Source of the DNA: Lepturacanthus savala
Taxonomy: Eukaryota; Chordata; Actinopteri; Scombriformes; Trichiuridae
Reading direction: 5' to 3'
Length of the DNA stretch: 64,000 nt
Assembly (NCBI GenBank): GCA_030544235.1
Contig: CM060484.1
Location: forward strand, 6,480,031-6,544,030
Numbering within the stretch: the stretch's first letter is position 1; every line of letters begins with the position of its first letter. Positions 50,901 to 60,900 of the stretch are shown in pieces. Under the pieces are notes generated by a model. The model worked only from the letters and a program-made list of their open reading frames with translations, was not told where the DNA came from and made no database searches. The position numbers and the translations under genes are program-made.

Positions 50901-53239
50901 AAGTGTTAATTGCAGACAGTTGTTTTTAATGCTGTATCATAATGTTTAATGTTGTCTTTGTTGTTTTTTTAATAGACTGTGTATGATGAGTGGTTCATCA
51001 CCTTGTACAATCTGGTTTACACAGCTCTTCCCGTCCTTGGCATGAGCCTCTTTGACCAGGTATGCACCTATACATTTTTTAAAAAGTAGTGCATTGGCCC
51101 TAGAAGGTATGTATTCCTGTAGAAAAGTGAAGGCTCAAGTAGATTTTTCATGCTTGGCCAAATGAGGTTGTGATGGACTGTTACATACTGTCTTAATAGA
51201 CAAATTTTACATTGGGTAGGAACTTATGAACATATATCGAGGTTAAAACTGGCCGTCAATAACAGGTTACAAGGATACACACTTTTATAGATAGATGCTC
51301 AAATAGAGCTTTGTTTTAAGTTTAAAATCATATAATTTATCATTAGTTCACACCCTGATGTCTGTATCCTCTTGTTTCACCCATGTTCCTGTAGGATGTG
51401 AATGACCGCTGGAGTTTCCAGTACCCTCAGCTCTACTCTCCAGGCCCGCTGAACTTATACTTCAATAAGAAAGCCTTTGTGCGCTGTATGATTCACAGCT
51501 GCTACAGCTCCCTCATCCTCTTCTTCATCCCGTGGGCCGCCATGCACGACACGGTCCGAGATGACGGCAAAGACATCGCTGACTACCAGTCTTTCGCTTT
51601 GCTGGCGCAGACGTGCTTGCTCGTTGTGATGAACATACAGGTGAGGGGTTACATTTGCTATCACCCACCCTTACACACACTGTGAATCTATATATGCACC
51701 AGGATTAAAAAGAAAACTTTTGCTCAAAATCTAACTCTCCAGCTGTGTCTGGACACCCATTACTGGACAGCAGTGAACCAGTTCTTCGTGTGGGGCAGCC
51801 TGGCTGCCTACTTTGCCATCACATTCACCATGTACAGCAACGGCATGTTCCTCATCTTCACCTCCTCCTTCCCCTTCGTCGGTGAGTGGACTCAGCTTGT
51901 TTATGGGATCAGAGAGGTCATCAGTGCCTTTTGATGTCCTGTTTATTCCAAAGGAAATCCATTCAGACAACTGCAGGATTCATTTCCTGACTAGCATTTT
52001 CTCTCTTAACATCAATAAGTTCCCACTTTACCCATTATATGAAGGTCAGTGCAATCTTGGAACCCATCAGCGATCGTCCAACAACGTATTAGCTTCCAAG
52101 ACTTTCTTTCCTGTTCGTCTATCATTGTTTGCAGACTGAACTAGCAATTTGAGACGTGAGAATGGAGCTGCACCTGCTAATAAAATGTAATAAAAAGCTA
52201 AATTGTTGACCGAGCCCCCTTAGGTCCTGAGATGCCACTTGGACTATTAGCTTCCACCAGTTCTCCACATGGACTCGTCAATTGCCTGCAACCACAGCCT
52301 GTTCACACAGGATTGGTCAATTGGGTAATCGGGCTACAAATACAATCCGGAACAGTTTCCGTTTGCAAATTAATCGTCACTCACCTACAGATTCTGCATA
52401 TTTACGTGGTAAGCCCAATTTGGTTTATTTGAGGCCAACAAAATATCAGACAATCAGTTTGCCAATAATCCTGCTACAGACTCATGCATGTCCATGTTTC
52501 ATTTCATGTTTCATCCATGACATTTTGGTGGTTTGTGCTAGAATCCTTTAAGTCAGTACAGTTGTGTAATAACAGATCCTTTTATATCTTATATTTTTGG
52601 GACTCCAGGCACTGCAAGAAACTCTTTAAATCAGCCCAACGTGTGGCTCACCATATTCCTGACCTCCCTCCTCTGTATTCTGCCTGTGGTGGCTTTCCGC
52701 TTCATTCTCATTCAGCTCCATCCCACCATCAACGACAAGGTGGGCACATGGCCATGAACCATCCTATCTTGTATGCATCATGCTGCTACCGCTATAAATA
52801 ATGTTGTAATTTCTCTGAATAAGAAATTTGTTAGTTAAAATAGATTTCTGTTCAAACATGGTATGAGAATGTAGGTAAACCGTGAAGAAACATGTGAATT
52901 AATGGCAATATTCTGCCATGAGTGAACTGTAATGTACCAGGTTAAGAGGAATAAAAGCCTTGTCTCCTCTAGGTGAGGCATAAGTTGCGGAAGGAGGCGT
53001 TGCCGGCTCCCTCGACCCGCCGCCGAACTGAAAGGCGCATCAGCACCCGGCGGTCAGGCTACGCCTTCTCTCACTCGCAGGGCTACGGTGCTCTGGTGAC
53101 ATCTGGAAGGTTCCTGTTGAAGCGACCCCTGAAGAGTCGACAGGTCCTGTTCACCCAGACAGACTCTCCTCTGGCTCAAAATGAGCCACAGCACTACCGC
53201 ACCATCGCAGAGGAGCCGGAGGAGCTGCAGAGCCACTAG
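40517..53239 (+). CDS. atp8b5: P4-type phospholipid-flipping ATPase, ATP8B class
   Basis: Complete gene of 27 coding exons: 40517-40571, 40670-40728, 40909-41022, 41116-41214, 42110-42171, 42311-42383, 42558-42628, 42813-42895, 44046-44204, 44889-44977, 45741-45934, 46026-46234, 46345-46388, 47061-47226, 48036-48224, 48546-48661, 48759-48923, 49130-49241, 49435-49540, 49750-49900, 50137-50320, 50412-50635, 50976-51059, 51395-51640, 51743-51881, 52609-52739, 52973-53239. They sum to 3591 nt, 1196 residues. P4-ATPases with a CDC50/TMEM30 subunit move phospholipids from the outer to the cytosolic leaflet. The DGET, PISL, DKTGT and GDGAND motifs are intact, so an active enzyme is expected. The class call (ATP8B) is firm; atp8b5 rests on the neighbouring unc13b, as in mammals. 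ATP8B1/2/4 paralogues are the alternatives. Confidence 0.9.
41215..42109 (+). other. AT-rich intron of atp8b5
   Basis: No coding or repeat signal recognised in this 0.9-kb intron. Confidence 0.5.
43034..43283 (+). mobile_element. SINE-like teleost dispersed repeat with 7-bp target duplication
   Basis: Starts GGGCGACACGGTGGTGCAG, contains GTTAGCACTGTTGCCTCACA, ATTGCCCGTAGGTGTGAGTG and GGGATTGGCTCCAGCC, and ends in a short TGACTGACTGA tail. These are hallmark words of a very common fish repeat; the middle is partly deleted. GAGTCAA flanks both ends (43027-43033 and 43284-43290). No terminal inverted repeats; the tail suggests retroposition. Confidence 0.8.
43436..43770 (+). mobile_element. Teleost dispersed repeat with TTCAAAAGTTTGGGGTCAC end
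   Basis: Begins TACTGTTCAAAAGTTTGGGG and contains GAAATGGGCCTCGATACATC and TACCACATTAACAATGTATA, words of a repeat widespread in fish. It appears internally rearranged. I believe it is a non-autonomous DNA-transposon relic (Tc1-type ends are often quoted), but the class is uncertain. Borders are approximate. Confidence 0.65.
44548..44800 (+). mobile_element. Inverted-repeat (MITE-like) element, AT-rich
   Basis: The left end CACTGAAAAAAGTAGTTGAA and the right end (around 44770-44800) match as reverse complements with gaps (ACTGAAACAAGAAAATAGTT read from the right). The interior is AT-rich with AACTTAA-type words seen in many fish MITEs. Borders are approximate. Confidence 0.5.
45741..50320 (+). 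CDS. atp8b5: Flippase TM3-4, phosphorylation and nucleotide-binding domain exons
   Basis: TM4 contains the P4-type PISL motif (45914-45925). The phosphorylated Asp sits in DKTGT (46165-46179). The nucleotide domain follows with QSPDEGALVTAARNFGF, then FCKGADTIIYERL, then LTGDKQETAENIGYSCNM. GDGANDVSMIK (50287 onward) closes the Mg/phosphate site. No catalytic residue is missing. Confidence 0.93.
46440..46610 (+). repeat. Diverged dispersed repeat, copy 1 (intron of atp8b5)
   Basis: Shares TATGTATTCCT-TAGAAAAGTG and TACATTGGGTA followed by ATGNACATA with 51095-51245 in the same order and orientation. Confidence 0.5.
47227..48035 (+). other. Intron of atp8b5 with a CTCF-type core and TTTC repeat
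   Basis: TGCCATCTAGTGG at 47522-47534 fits the CTCF core on the minus strand at all 13 positions. A short (TTTC)n lies at about 47997-48014 just before the next exon. No coding signal. Confidence 0.5.
50412..53239 (+). CDS. atp8b5: Flippase TM5-10 and C-terminal tail exons
   Basis: AAHIGVGISGQEGMQA is followed by YFFYKNFTFTFVHFWYAFFC (TM5) and helices to RFILIQLHPTINDK (TM10). The tail (52973-53239) is rich in Arg and Ser (TRRRTERRISTRRSGYAFSH) and ends EEPEELQSH; such tails are autoinhibitory and phospho-regulated in other P4-ATPases. Stop TAG at 53237-53239. Confidence 0.92.
51095..51245 (+). repeat. Diverged dispersed repeat, copy 2 (intron of atp8b5)
   Basis: Second copy of the sequence at 46440-46610. 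Class unknown. Confidence 0.5.
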
Positions 53240-53464
53240 ACAGGAGGGATGCAGGGACTAAACCACTGCAGAGAATGTGCGGGACCAACATAGCTTTTCC
53301 ATTTTAGACCTTAGCTCATACTTGAGAGCGGATGCACAGGGTTGGCCACCTGGATGCTTTCCAGGTTCGAATTTTATACTTAAACTGTTTTTTTCAAATG
53401 ATGAATGTTGGTAGAAATGTGAAGATGGTATACCTAGGAGTACATACAAATGGATGGATGCACA

Positions 53465-53630
53465 CTTTTGTTCCAACCAAGCACTAACACACCCGATTTT
53501 ACCAATGAAGGCCCTTAGCAAGGGCTCTAGTGGTTGATTAGTAGAATCAGGTGTGTAACTGCTTGGTTGGAACAAAAACCTGCACCCACACCAGCCCTCC
53601 CGGGCCAGGAGTGCCAGCCCATGACATATG
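53465..53630 (+). mobile_element. hAT-type palindromic MITE, degraded copy
   Basis: Contains TTTTGTTCCAACCAAGCACT and its near reverse complement CTTGGTTGGAACAAAA, as in the intact copy at 53906-54105. The outer left end is lost or diverged, and no duplication is visible. Confidence 0.7.
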
Positions 53631-53905
53631 GCCTTAAAGGACACACTGAAGCTCTTTTCAGCTCAAGAAGTACAATTCATAGGCTGTGAAATCTTAGTAG
53701 CTACTGGCTGCAAACCAGTAGCTACTATTCGAACGCCACAGCAGTAGCTTCTATGAAGGAGGTTTTGGCACAATTTGGACATACTACAGCGCAGCCATCT
53801 TGCTCTCACAGGGAGTTCTGGGATAGTGTAGTGTGGTTAGCTTCCACACTGCAAAATATGACCAGATCTGTTGAAACCCTACTAAGGTATAAGGACGTTC
53901 TAGGT

Positions 53906-54105
53906 CAGGGGTGGGCAATCCTGGTCCTGGAGGGCCGGTGTGGGTGCAGGATTTTGTTCCAACCAAGAAGTTACACACCTGATTCTACTAATCAACCTCT
54001 AGAGCCATTGCCAAGGCCTTCATTAGTAGAATCAGGTGTGTAACTTGGTTGGAACAAAATCCTGCACCCACACCGGCCCTCCAGGACCAGGATTGCCCAC
54101 CCCTG
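53906..54105 (+). mobile_element. hAT-type palindromic MITE, intact copy
   Basis: Exactly 200 bp, running from CAGGGGTGGGCAATCCTGGT to its near-perfect reverse complement, so the whole element can fold into a long hairpin. Flanked by perfect 8-bp duplications TTCTAGGT (53898-53905 and 54106-54113), the hAT hallmark. It encodes nothing and would need a transposase in trans. Confidence 0.93.
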
Positions 54106-54209
54106 TTCTAGGTAGTATATTCCTCATTTTTAACTACTACATATGTGGGTAGTTGCCAGTTTCAGATGCAGCTATAATGTTTTCCAGAGTATACCAAAAG
54201 ACTTTACAT

Positions 54210-54410
54210 CAGGGGTAGGCAACCCTGGTCCTGAAGAGCTTCTGGGTACAGTATTTTGTGCCAACCAAGGAGCTACACACCTGATTCTACTAATCAACCG
54301 TAGAGTCCTTGCTAGGGACCTTCATTAGTACAACCAGGTGTGTTACTGCTTGGTTGGAAAAAAAGCCTGCACCCAAAGTGGCACTCTAGGACTAGGGTTG
54401 GCTGCCTCTG
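54210..54410 (+). mobile_element. hAT-type palindromic MITE, older copy
   Basis: 201 bp, related to the copy at 53906 but more diverged (CAGGGGTAGGCAACCCTGGT; right end GGGTTGGCTGCCTCTG). Flanks CTTTACAT and CTTTAGAT agree at 7 of 8 bases, supporting an 8-bp duplication. Confidence 0.88.
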
Positions 54411-54500
54411 CTTTAGATAAACTGTCTGCCATCTAAACAGACATTTGTTTCCAGCAGGGACTAGTAAGAACCTTTCTTGTTGCATACAAGCACACTACAA

Positions 54501-54720
54501 CAGGGACTGACCAACCCTGCTCCTGGACAGCTGCTGCTCTATGTGTTGTAACAATCTCCCCACTCAAACACACCTAACTCTAATTAACTCCTTATCAAGC
54601 CCCTGACAGGGTTCAGCGGCTTGATAATGAGTCGATAATTAGGATCAGGTGTGTTTGAGTGGGGAGATTATTAAAACAGGCAGGGAAACAACTCTCCAGG
54701 AGCAGGGTTGGTGACCCCTG
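54501..54720 (+). mobile_element. hAT-type palindromic MITE, second family
   Basis: 220 bp, starting CAGGGACTGACCAACCCTGC and ending in the near reverse complement AGGGTTGGTGACCCCTG. The interior differs from the three preceding elements (inverted AATCTCCCCACTCAAACACA). Perfect 8-bp duplication CACTACAA (54493-54500 and 54721-54728). Confidence 0.93.
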
Positions 54721-56034
54721 CACTACAATCTCTGTATTTTGCAACGCAGTCGGGTACTGAAAAGTGGTTCAGTTCACATTGTTTCACAACACGCCTAAGC
54801 CGAACTCTCGAATTTCAGATCCAGTGGTGTAAATGTTCACTTTGATGGATCACCAATTTCAAGCATGATTTTAACACTGTAGTGAAATATAAGGCAACTA
54901 AAAGCAGCACGGAGGGTAGAAAATGATCCATCTCAGAGATTTTGGAAATGTCCTTTATGGACTAAAATACACAAAACCATGAATTGCAATGAGATTAACT
55001 TTGTGTCATGCACACCAATTAGTTTTCTTCTTCTTTCTTTTTTTTTTTACAGTATTTTTTGTGATTGTGTTAGATTGTTAAGTTAAACTTGTATTTTTAA
55101 AGTTGCCACTGGCTGATCTAGAGATCCTGGATTACCACACTGCCTGCAACATGAAGTTGCATTTTGTACCTTTTTAAAGATTTTTCCCCTCTCAAGTTAA
55201 TTGTCAATGCTCAAGGTGTCATTCTAAGAAACTGTGATTTCCATCCCATAATACTATTTTTACTCTATTACCTTTTATTGTTTACATAATTATTTTTTAA
55301 AAATATTGTTTGTTTGTTCTGCACTGTTTTAATAATGTGTTCCCACTCAGTCACAGTATCATCACAGTCCCTCCAGGGGTCAGTGTTGCCTTTGTAACTT
55401 TTCAACTTTCCAGATCCAGTAAAGTAAATGGAGAATAATGGTTTATGCGTCATATGAGAACCAGCACATATCACTTGTGCTATTTTGTGACCATCATGTT
55501 ATCATCAGCTCCTCTGACTCATACTGTGTTTAATGGGATTGAGGTATGGACATAATAATTCAGATTCCATCTATATGGGAGATTGTTTGTGAATAAAATA
55601 ACTTGATTTACGACTATGCAGATATTTTTTTTCCCACCAAATCATTTCATGTTGTAATATGTTTTTCATGTTATGACTCATTATATGCAAATTGTTCTGT
55701 TTAAAATTATATTATAGCATAGACTGTAGTCAAAAGATACTGCAGCCTAGTTCAGTACCTGTATTCATACACACTGTATCATTATAGGAAGTCCTCGGTA
55801 TCTACATGACATATGGGGAAAATACTTTTTGTAAATATTTCATAACCTGACCTCTTTTTGGAAGCCTCATACACGAACTCCTCCAGATTTACTTGCATTA
55901 TATATGCAGCTGTGTGCACTTTCTGTCTGCCTCCTTCTCGCTCTACCTCTTTTCACCCCACACATCCCCTGGATACTATACATCTGCACACACACACCAT
56001 ACACACACTGACTGCGCTCAGCCCACAACTGCAG

Positions 56035-58786
56035 TGTCCTCTGGGGCAGCGAGGGATGACATCACTGGTCGAGGGCTGTCCCGGCATGGCACGGATCCAG
56101 AAGAGCTTCCAGAATGCTTCCTGGAGGTGTAAAGAAGAAGAGTATGTTGTGCCTAAAATATTTAGACTAATAAGAGTAGCTTCATAATTCAAACAAAAAA
56201 ATCATCTTCATTGACGCAACCACAGACATCTTAATGTACTCGGCGTAATCCATCAGAATGCTAAATAGATTTAATTTAAAAAATAGAAACTCAGCTCCGA
56301 TAGCTTCCTCCCCCTCCAGTTTAACCCTTGTTTATTGCTCCTCCCCCTGTACGGCCGTGCAGCACAGTCAGCAGACTCCTCGGTCTCCAGTGAAGGTCAC
56401 TGCATGATCCTATGGAACAGGAATGAGGACCGGCATGCTTTATAAATAGCCTGCCAGTGTGGCACACCCTAGCCACAACCATGACACCAATACAGTATCT
56501 TGGACTGTTTCCATTTTGAGTCTAAAGTAGTATTTCTGAAATATCAAATTTCCTTTTGGCTCATATCACTGAAAGATTCCGCTAGGACACAACTTGCAGT
56601 GACGCAGCTCTACATAAAAAATAAGAAGCAGTCATGTAGTGTGCCAAGAATAAAGAGCACTTTGATTTAAATAGGATGGTCCCCTGCTAATAGAAACTGG
56701 GATGAATGAGAGACAGGAGCTAAAAGGAGAAAATAAAAGGGAGTCACAGCAAAGACACAATAAGAAACAAATATACATAAATACATACAAACACATACAT
56801 GAATAAGGTACATGTAAACGCTGTGATATTATCATACGCCTGGGTCAGAGTTCAAGTGGTATGCTGCAGCCCTGCCTGTCTGGCCGGCTTCTGTAAGAGG
56901 AGCCTGCAGACTCCACTTAAAGAGACAAAAGAATTTCGCACGTATAGTGCTCCAAGTCGCTGTGATCATTACACGTCTCACGTCTTCTGCTCTGTCACAA
57001 CAGCAACTTTGCAAAGTGAAAACAAACAAATGCTTTGTACTTTTTAAATTCTAGATTCATGATTGCACAGTCCAAATTTTCAGTCTCAAACATAACAAAG
57101 GTATATTTTTACTGGTGTTTTACAGGGTTTTAACAAATAATGATTTACTTATTAATTCTGTCTGACAAGCAGCAGAGTTTTAGTAATAACAGATCTGTGT
57201 CCAGGGTAAAATATGTTAATAAATGCTGGTCAGATCGCCATCATTAAACGTAGTATAATGGAGTATAGGAATGTCCACCAAGCTGTCACATTAGTGTGTT
57301 GATTTGAAGCCTGTTTCGGGATTAGAGGGACAACTCACTAAGACTTTTGCTTTAACAAAGGTCAAACATTGATCCAACAGTGGCTTAACTGTTCAGATGC
57401 TTGGTGTGTGCATGTGTCTGCATGATCAGTGTGAGAGAGACGTACAAACAGAGAGAGGGAGAGTAAGCAGAGAGTAAACGGTGTCAGTTGTAAGACTTGT
57501 GTCTAAATAAAGGATTACCTTAGGAAGTGCAGACACTCCCAACTGCCACGTCAGCAGCAAAGGAGCTTGCTGTGTCAAAAAAAAACAAACATGTATTTTA
57601 ACTTCTTCTTCTTTTTTATTACCAACACTTTCCTGCTGGCCCTCTACAACAGCATGTGGTTGATTATGTCCAGATTATCTTTGTAATAACAAAATCTCAT
57701 TTTCATCTGTAGCTTTTCTACCAGATGTGTAGAACAAGTGCAACTAATACCACGAATAAAAGTTGGAAACTATAGATTTGTTTAAAACATCAATTTTCCT
57801 TCATGTTAGCAAATGTAATCGAGCATTCCTGATGAACATTGACGCTACGTTTTGGGATCGATGTGATTTCCAACACTTTTCTGCTTGCAGTGTAAGCAGA
57901 GCCTCGATGTAACATTAGGTTATGTTGTATTTGGCTTTATGCACTGGGGCAAACAGGCAAAAGTTCCCTGACCTCCTGTTTTGAAATAGAACCCACCCCT
58001 AACCAGAAATCATTCAACTTTCAACATGTCCTATTGACCCCTTTTTAAGTGGGTTCAAAATGAGTCCCAGAGGCCTTGTTTGGCTAAGAGGAGCACAGTA
58101 ATCCTGTAAAGGTTCAGGGTTTGATACTCCCGCACATATATTATTCACTCTGGATGAAGGAGTCTTCCAAATGTGGAACCACATCAGGGTTCACATTTCA
58201 TAGTTGCATTTACATGATGACATGACCCCTTCCAGGGGAAAATGCTGGGCTGTTTCTGGAAAAGGCTGCATGTGTGAATGAGGCTCCAGAGTGGTAACAT
58301 TGTGTTGTAGTTTTTTTTATTTATTTATTTTTATAATTCCTCCTTTTTTTCTTCTTTATTACCACACATTCTGCTTCACTTTATCAATGGTATGTATTGT
58401 TTTATAGTCCTTTGTGAGCTGATTACTCTGCATGCCTTACCCTGAATTTATTTTCTTTTACTGCCCTGCCAATGAATCATTAACATCTAATTTATAAATG
58501 AAAAAAAAAAATGTAAGACTCACTTTTTCTTCCCATAATGCATCTCCCCTTCTTTTTTAATGATGCTTGTGTACCTCAATTATTTACAGGACCGGCCATA
58601 CCAACACAAAAAAATTAAAAAAGCAAGATATTTCTGTGTATGAGCATGTGTGCGTGTACTATTTATCATCCACACAGAGCCCCTGGACCGGAAGATAAAC
58701 AGCGCTTCTTTTCAGATGCGGTGGAGATCACCTTCAGCACGGAGCTGAGTGGAGCTGACAAGCTGGCAGGAGAATACGGCTGCTAA
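56035..58786 (+). CDS. Unidentified gene, two candidate 3' exons
   Basis: Exon 56035-56141 (acceptor ACAACTGCAG, donor AAGA|GTATGT) and exon 58678-58786 (acceptor ATCCACACAG, stop TAA) join in phase 2. The first has ATG at 56056 and reads MTSLVEGCPGMARIQKSFQN then ASWRCKEE; the second reads APGPEDKQRFFSDAVEITFS and ends ADKLAGEYGC. AATAAA follows at 58878-58883, 92 bases after the stop. Both exons are GC-richer than the flanks. I do not recognise the product. It could be a small protein starting at 56056 or the tail of a longer gene. It could also be chance: exon 1 has a second open frame, and a weaker donor at 56127 is also phase 2. Confidence 0.38.
56142..58677 (+). other. Non-coding stretch between the two unidentified exons
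   Basis: Mixed AT-rich sequence with no recognised element. It holds purine-rich and (GAGA)-like patches near 57430-57480. Confidence 0.4.
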
Positions 58787-60900
58787 TGAAGCTCTCCCTG
58801 CGTGAACCACCTCTGAGCCAGCTGGACTCCACAACCAGGCCACAGTCTCATCTTTTAGTTTGAGTCACAAAAATTTAAATAAAGAAGATTCTGGCAAACA
58901 CTGTCTCAGTGAATTACCTCACGTGACCCTACAAGACAGTTTGACAGCAATAAATGATTTAGAGATTTTTAGACAGCAACGGTGCACATTTTGCACATAA
59001 TGTCGCTTGGCTGAAAAGGATATTGATTTTTTCAATTTAAAAAATAACAGTTTTGAAGGGAGAGCTCCAAATGTCTCTATTCCCAAGTGGAGTGCCTCAT
59101 CTACACATAGAGTGCTTGAGAAGCACTGAATATACAGAATCCTGTCACAAGCAAGAGTTGCTGTTGCAAAATATGAACACTGATTCACAAGGAAATCCAA
59201 AAACAATGATTAAACAACCTCAAAATAGATTTCTAGCTTCACTTTCATGCATTTAATGATCTGGTCTGAGACACTTTTTTCATACTTTTGGAATTTTTAA
59301 TTGAATACCTGGTCTTTCAATGAATTCACATTTATAAGAAACATATATTTCCATCTATGACATACTTGGAAGATTACTATTTGACATCTACATTCAACAG
59401 TATTATCATTACCATATTGCATAAGAGATCTGAGATAAGAGTCTACACTGACAAAGAACTGAAATGACAAACAGAATTTACAAAATGGACAGCATTCATT
59501 TTGAAAAAAAAAATGAAGTCACTATAAGTAATTCAATAAGAGTTGTAGTATTATGCACAAAACGATGGCCAGTAACACTGTTTTAAAAAGAAAACCACAT
59601 TAATAGAAAATCATTTTTGAAAGGCACAGTCATAGAACAACAATGGGGAGATCTTGCATGCAGTCGCACAAGATAAAAGCAGCATGTTACAACTATATCG
59701 CAGTTTAGTGGCAACCACGTTCGAATACCTGATAGAACACCATTCATACAGTATACTTAACAATTATTGCTTTGAATATTGCTGTAGTAAAAGTGAACTA
59801 TGTGCATTTATTCTCATAGATTGTTAGGGAGTATTCAAGCAGCATATTGACAGTATAATAAAGTCTCCATTTATACAAATTGAACACTTGCATTAAATCA
59901 CCCACTTTTAAAGAGGTGTGTATTGCATAATCATATTTAACATGAGGATTTTATGTACAGTAATGCTCCTGTGTTTTGATGCCAATCGTTTCAGTTTCCT
60001 GAAAGATTGATTTGATCATCACTGGCTAGTAGAGGGCAATGCTCTAAGAAAAGTCCCATTAGATGATGGTGCTGGATATTTGCAGACCGAAATACATCTA
60101 GGTCTGTTTAAAAACAGTTTTAAAAGTGTTTTATATATGTCCAGATCTTGTTTCAACCAGAACACCCCAGCTCTCCAAAACTCTTTGATTTACAATGATA
60201 TAAAACAGGGAAATGCAAAAATTCTCACATTTAAGAGGTTGGACTACACCTTTTGGCCTTCATGCTTAAAAATTCCATAAGCTGTTGTTAGGTTTTGTGT
60301 TGTAATACACGAGTCCAGCACTACAATATAATCGGTTCATAACTTCAAATAACAATTATTTATATGTAACTGAGACATCAAAAAACTAAACAAAAGACCA
60401 GTTGAAACCTAGTTGTATAGATGTCTTTTGACAACCAAAGCAATGTTTTACTAGAATGTATCATGGTATGATCTAGTATAAATTAGCTTTTAGGTGTCAT
60501 TTTAATCTACTTTCTCATAAGCGTTTTGTGACAGGATGTACAAATAGAGAGCCAAAGCACTTCCATCTTCTGGATACCCCATGGGACCCTATTTCAGACA
60601 AATTATATATGGTGGTCAATAGCGAGAGAATTCTGCATGTCAAGAAAGTCACATTTGTCATAAAATTGTAAGTATAAGACTGTGAAAATGTATAATGTGG
60701 TAGGTGACTCATGGCACAATTCAAACAGGATCAAAAACCGACCACCATACATAGTTTTTTTCATAACAGGGTGGCTAGAAGTACTTAGGCGCTCTAGAAA
60801 CACAACTGCATTTGGTCCAGTTTCCAGTACCAAACCTCATTGTGCTGTACATGTCACAGTTAATCTTCCTCTCACCTCTGCAGCATATTCCCTTCACCCC
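58787..60900 (-). other. Probable stbd1 3' UTR and convergent intergenic sequence
   Basis: AT-rich and non-coding. Candidate minus-strand poly(A) signals (TTTATT on the plus strand) occur, for example near 59806. A CTCF-like core lies at 60026-60038. The plus-strand unidentified gene and minus-strand stbd1 converge here. Confidence 0.4.

Larger units (their letters stand above)
53240..56034 (+). other. atp8b5 3' region and intergenic sequence with MITE cluster
   Basis: Non-coding. It contains the four palindromic elements listed separately (53465-54720), an AT-rich stretch, and AATAAA at 55592-55597. If that hexamer were used, the MITEs would all be transcribed in the 3' UTR; an earlier end is equally possible. 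Confidence 0.5.

Noticed and set aside
52232..52551. Short frames in the intron before the exon at 52609
   Set aside because: No splice phase fit and no family resemblance; ordinary intron.
55893..56132. Frame giving SSGAARDDITGRGLSRHGTD in the candidate exon
   Set aside because: It stops before the better donor and does not join the 58678 exon in phase; the adjacent frame fits both.
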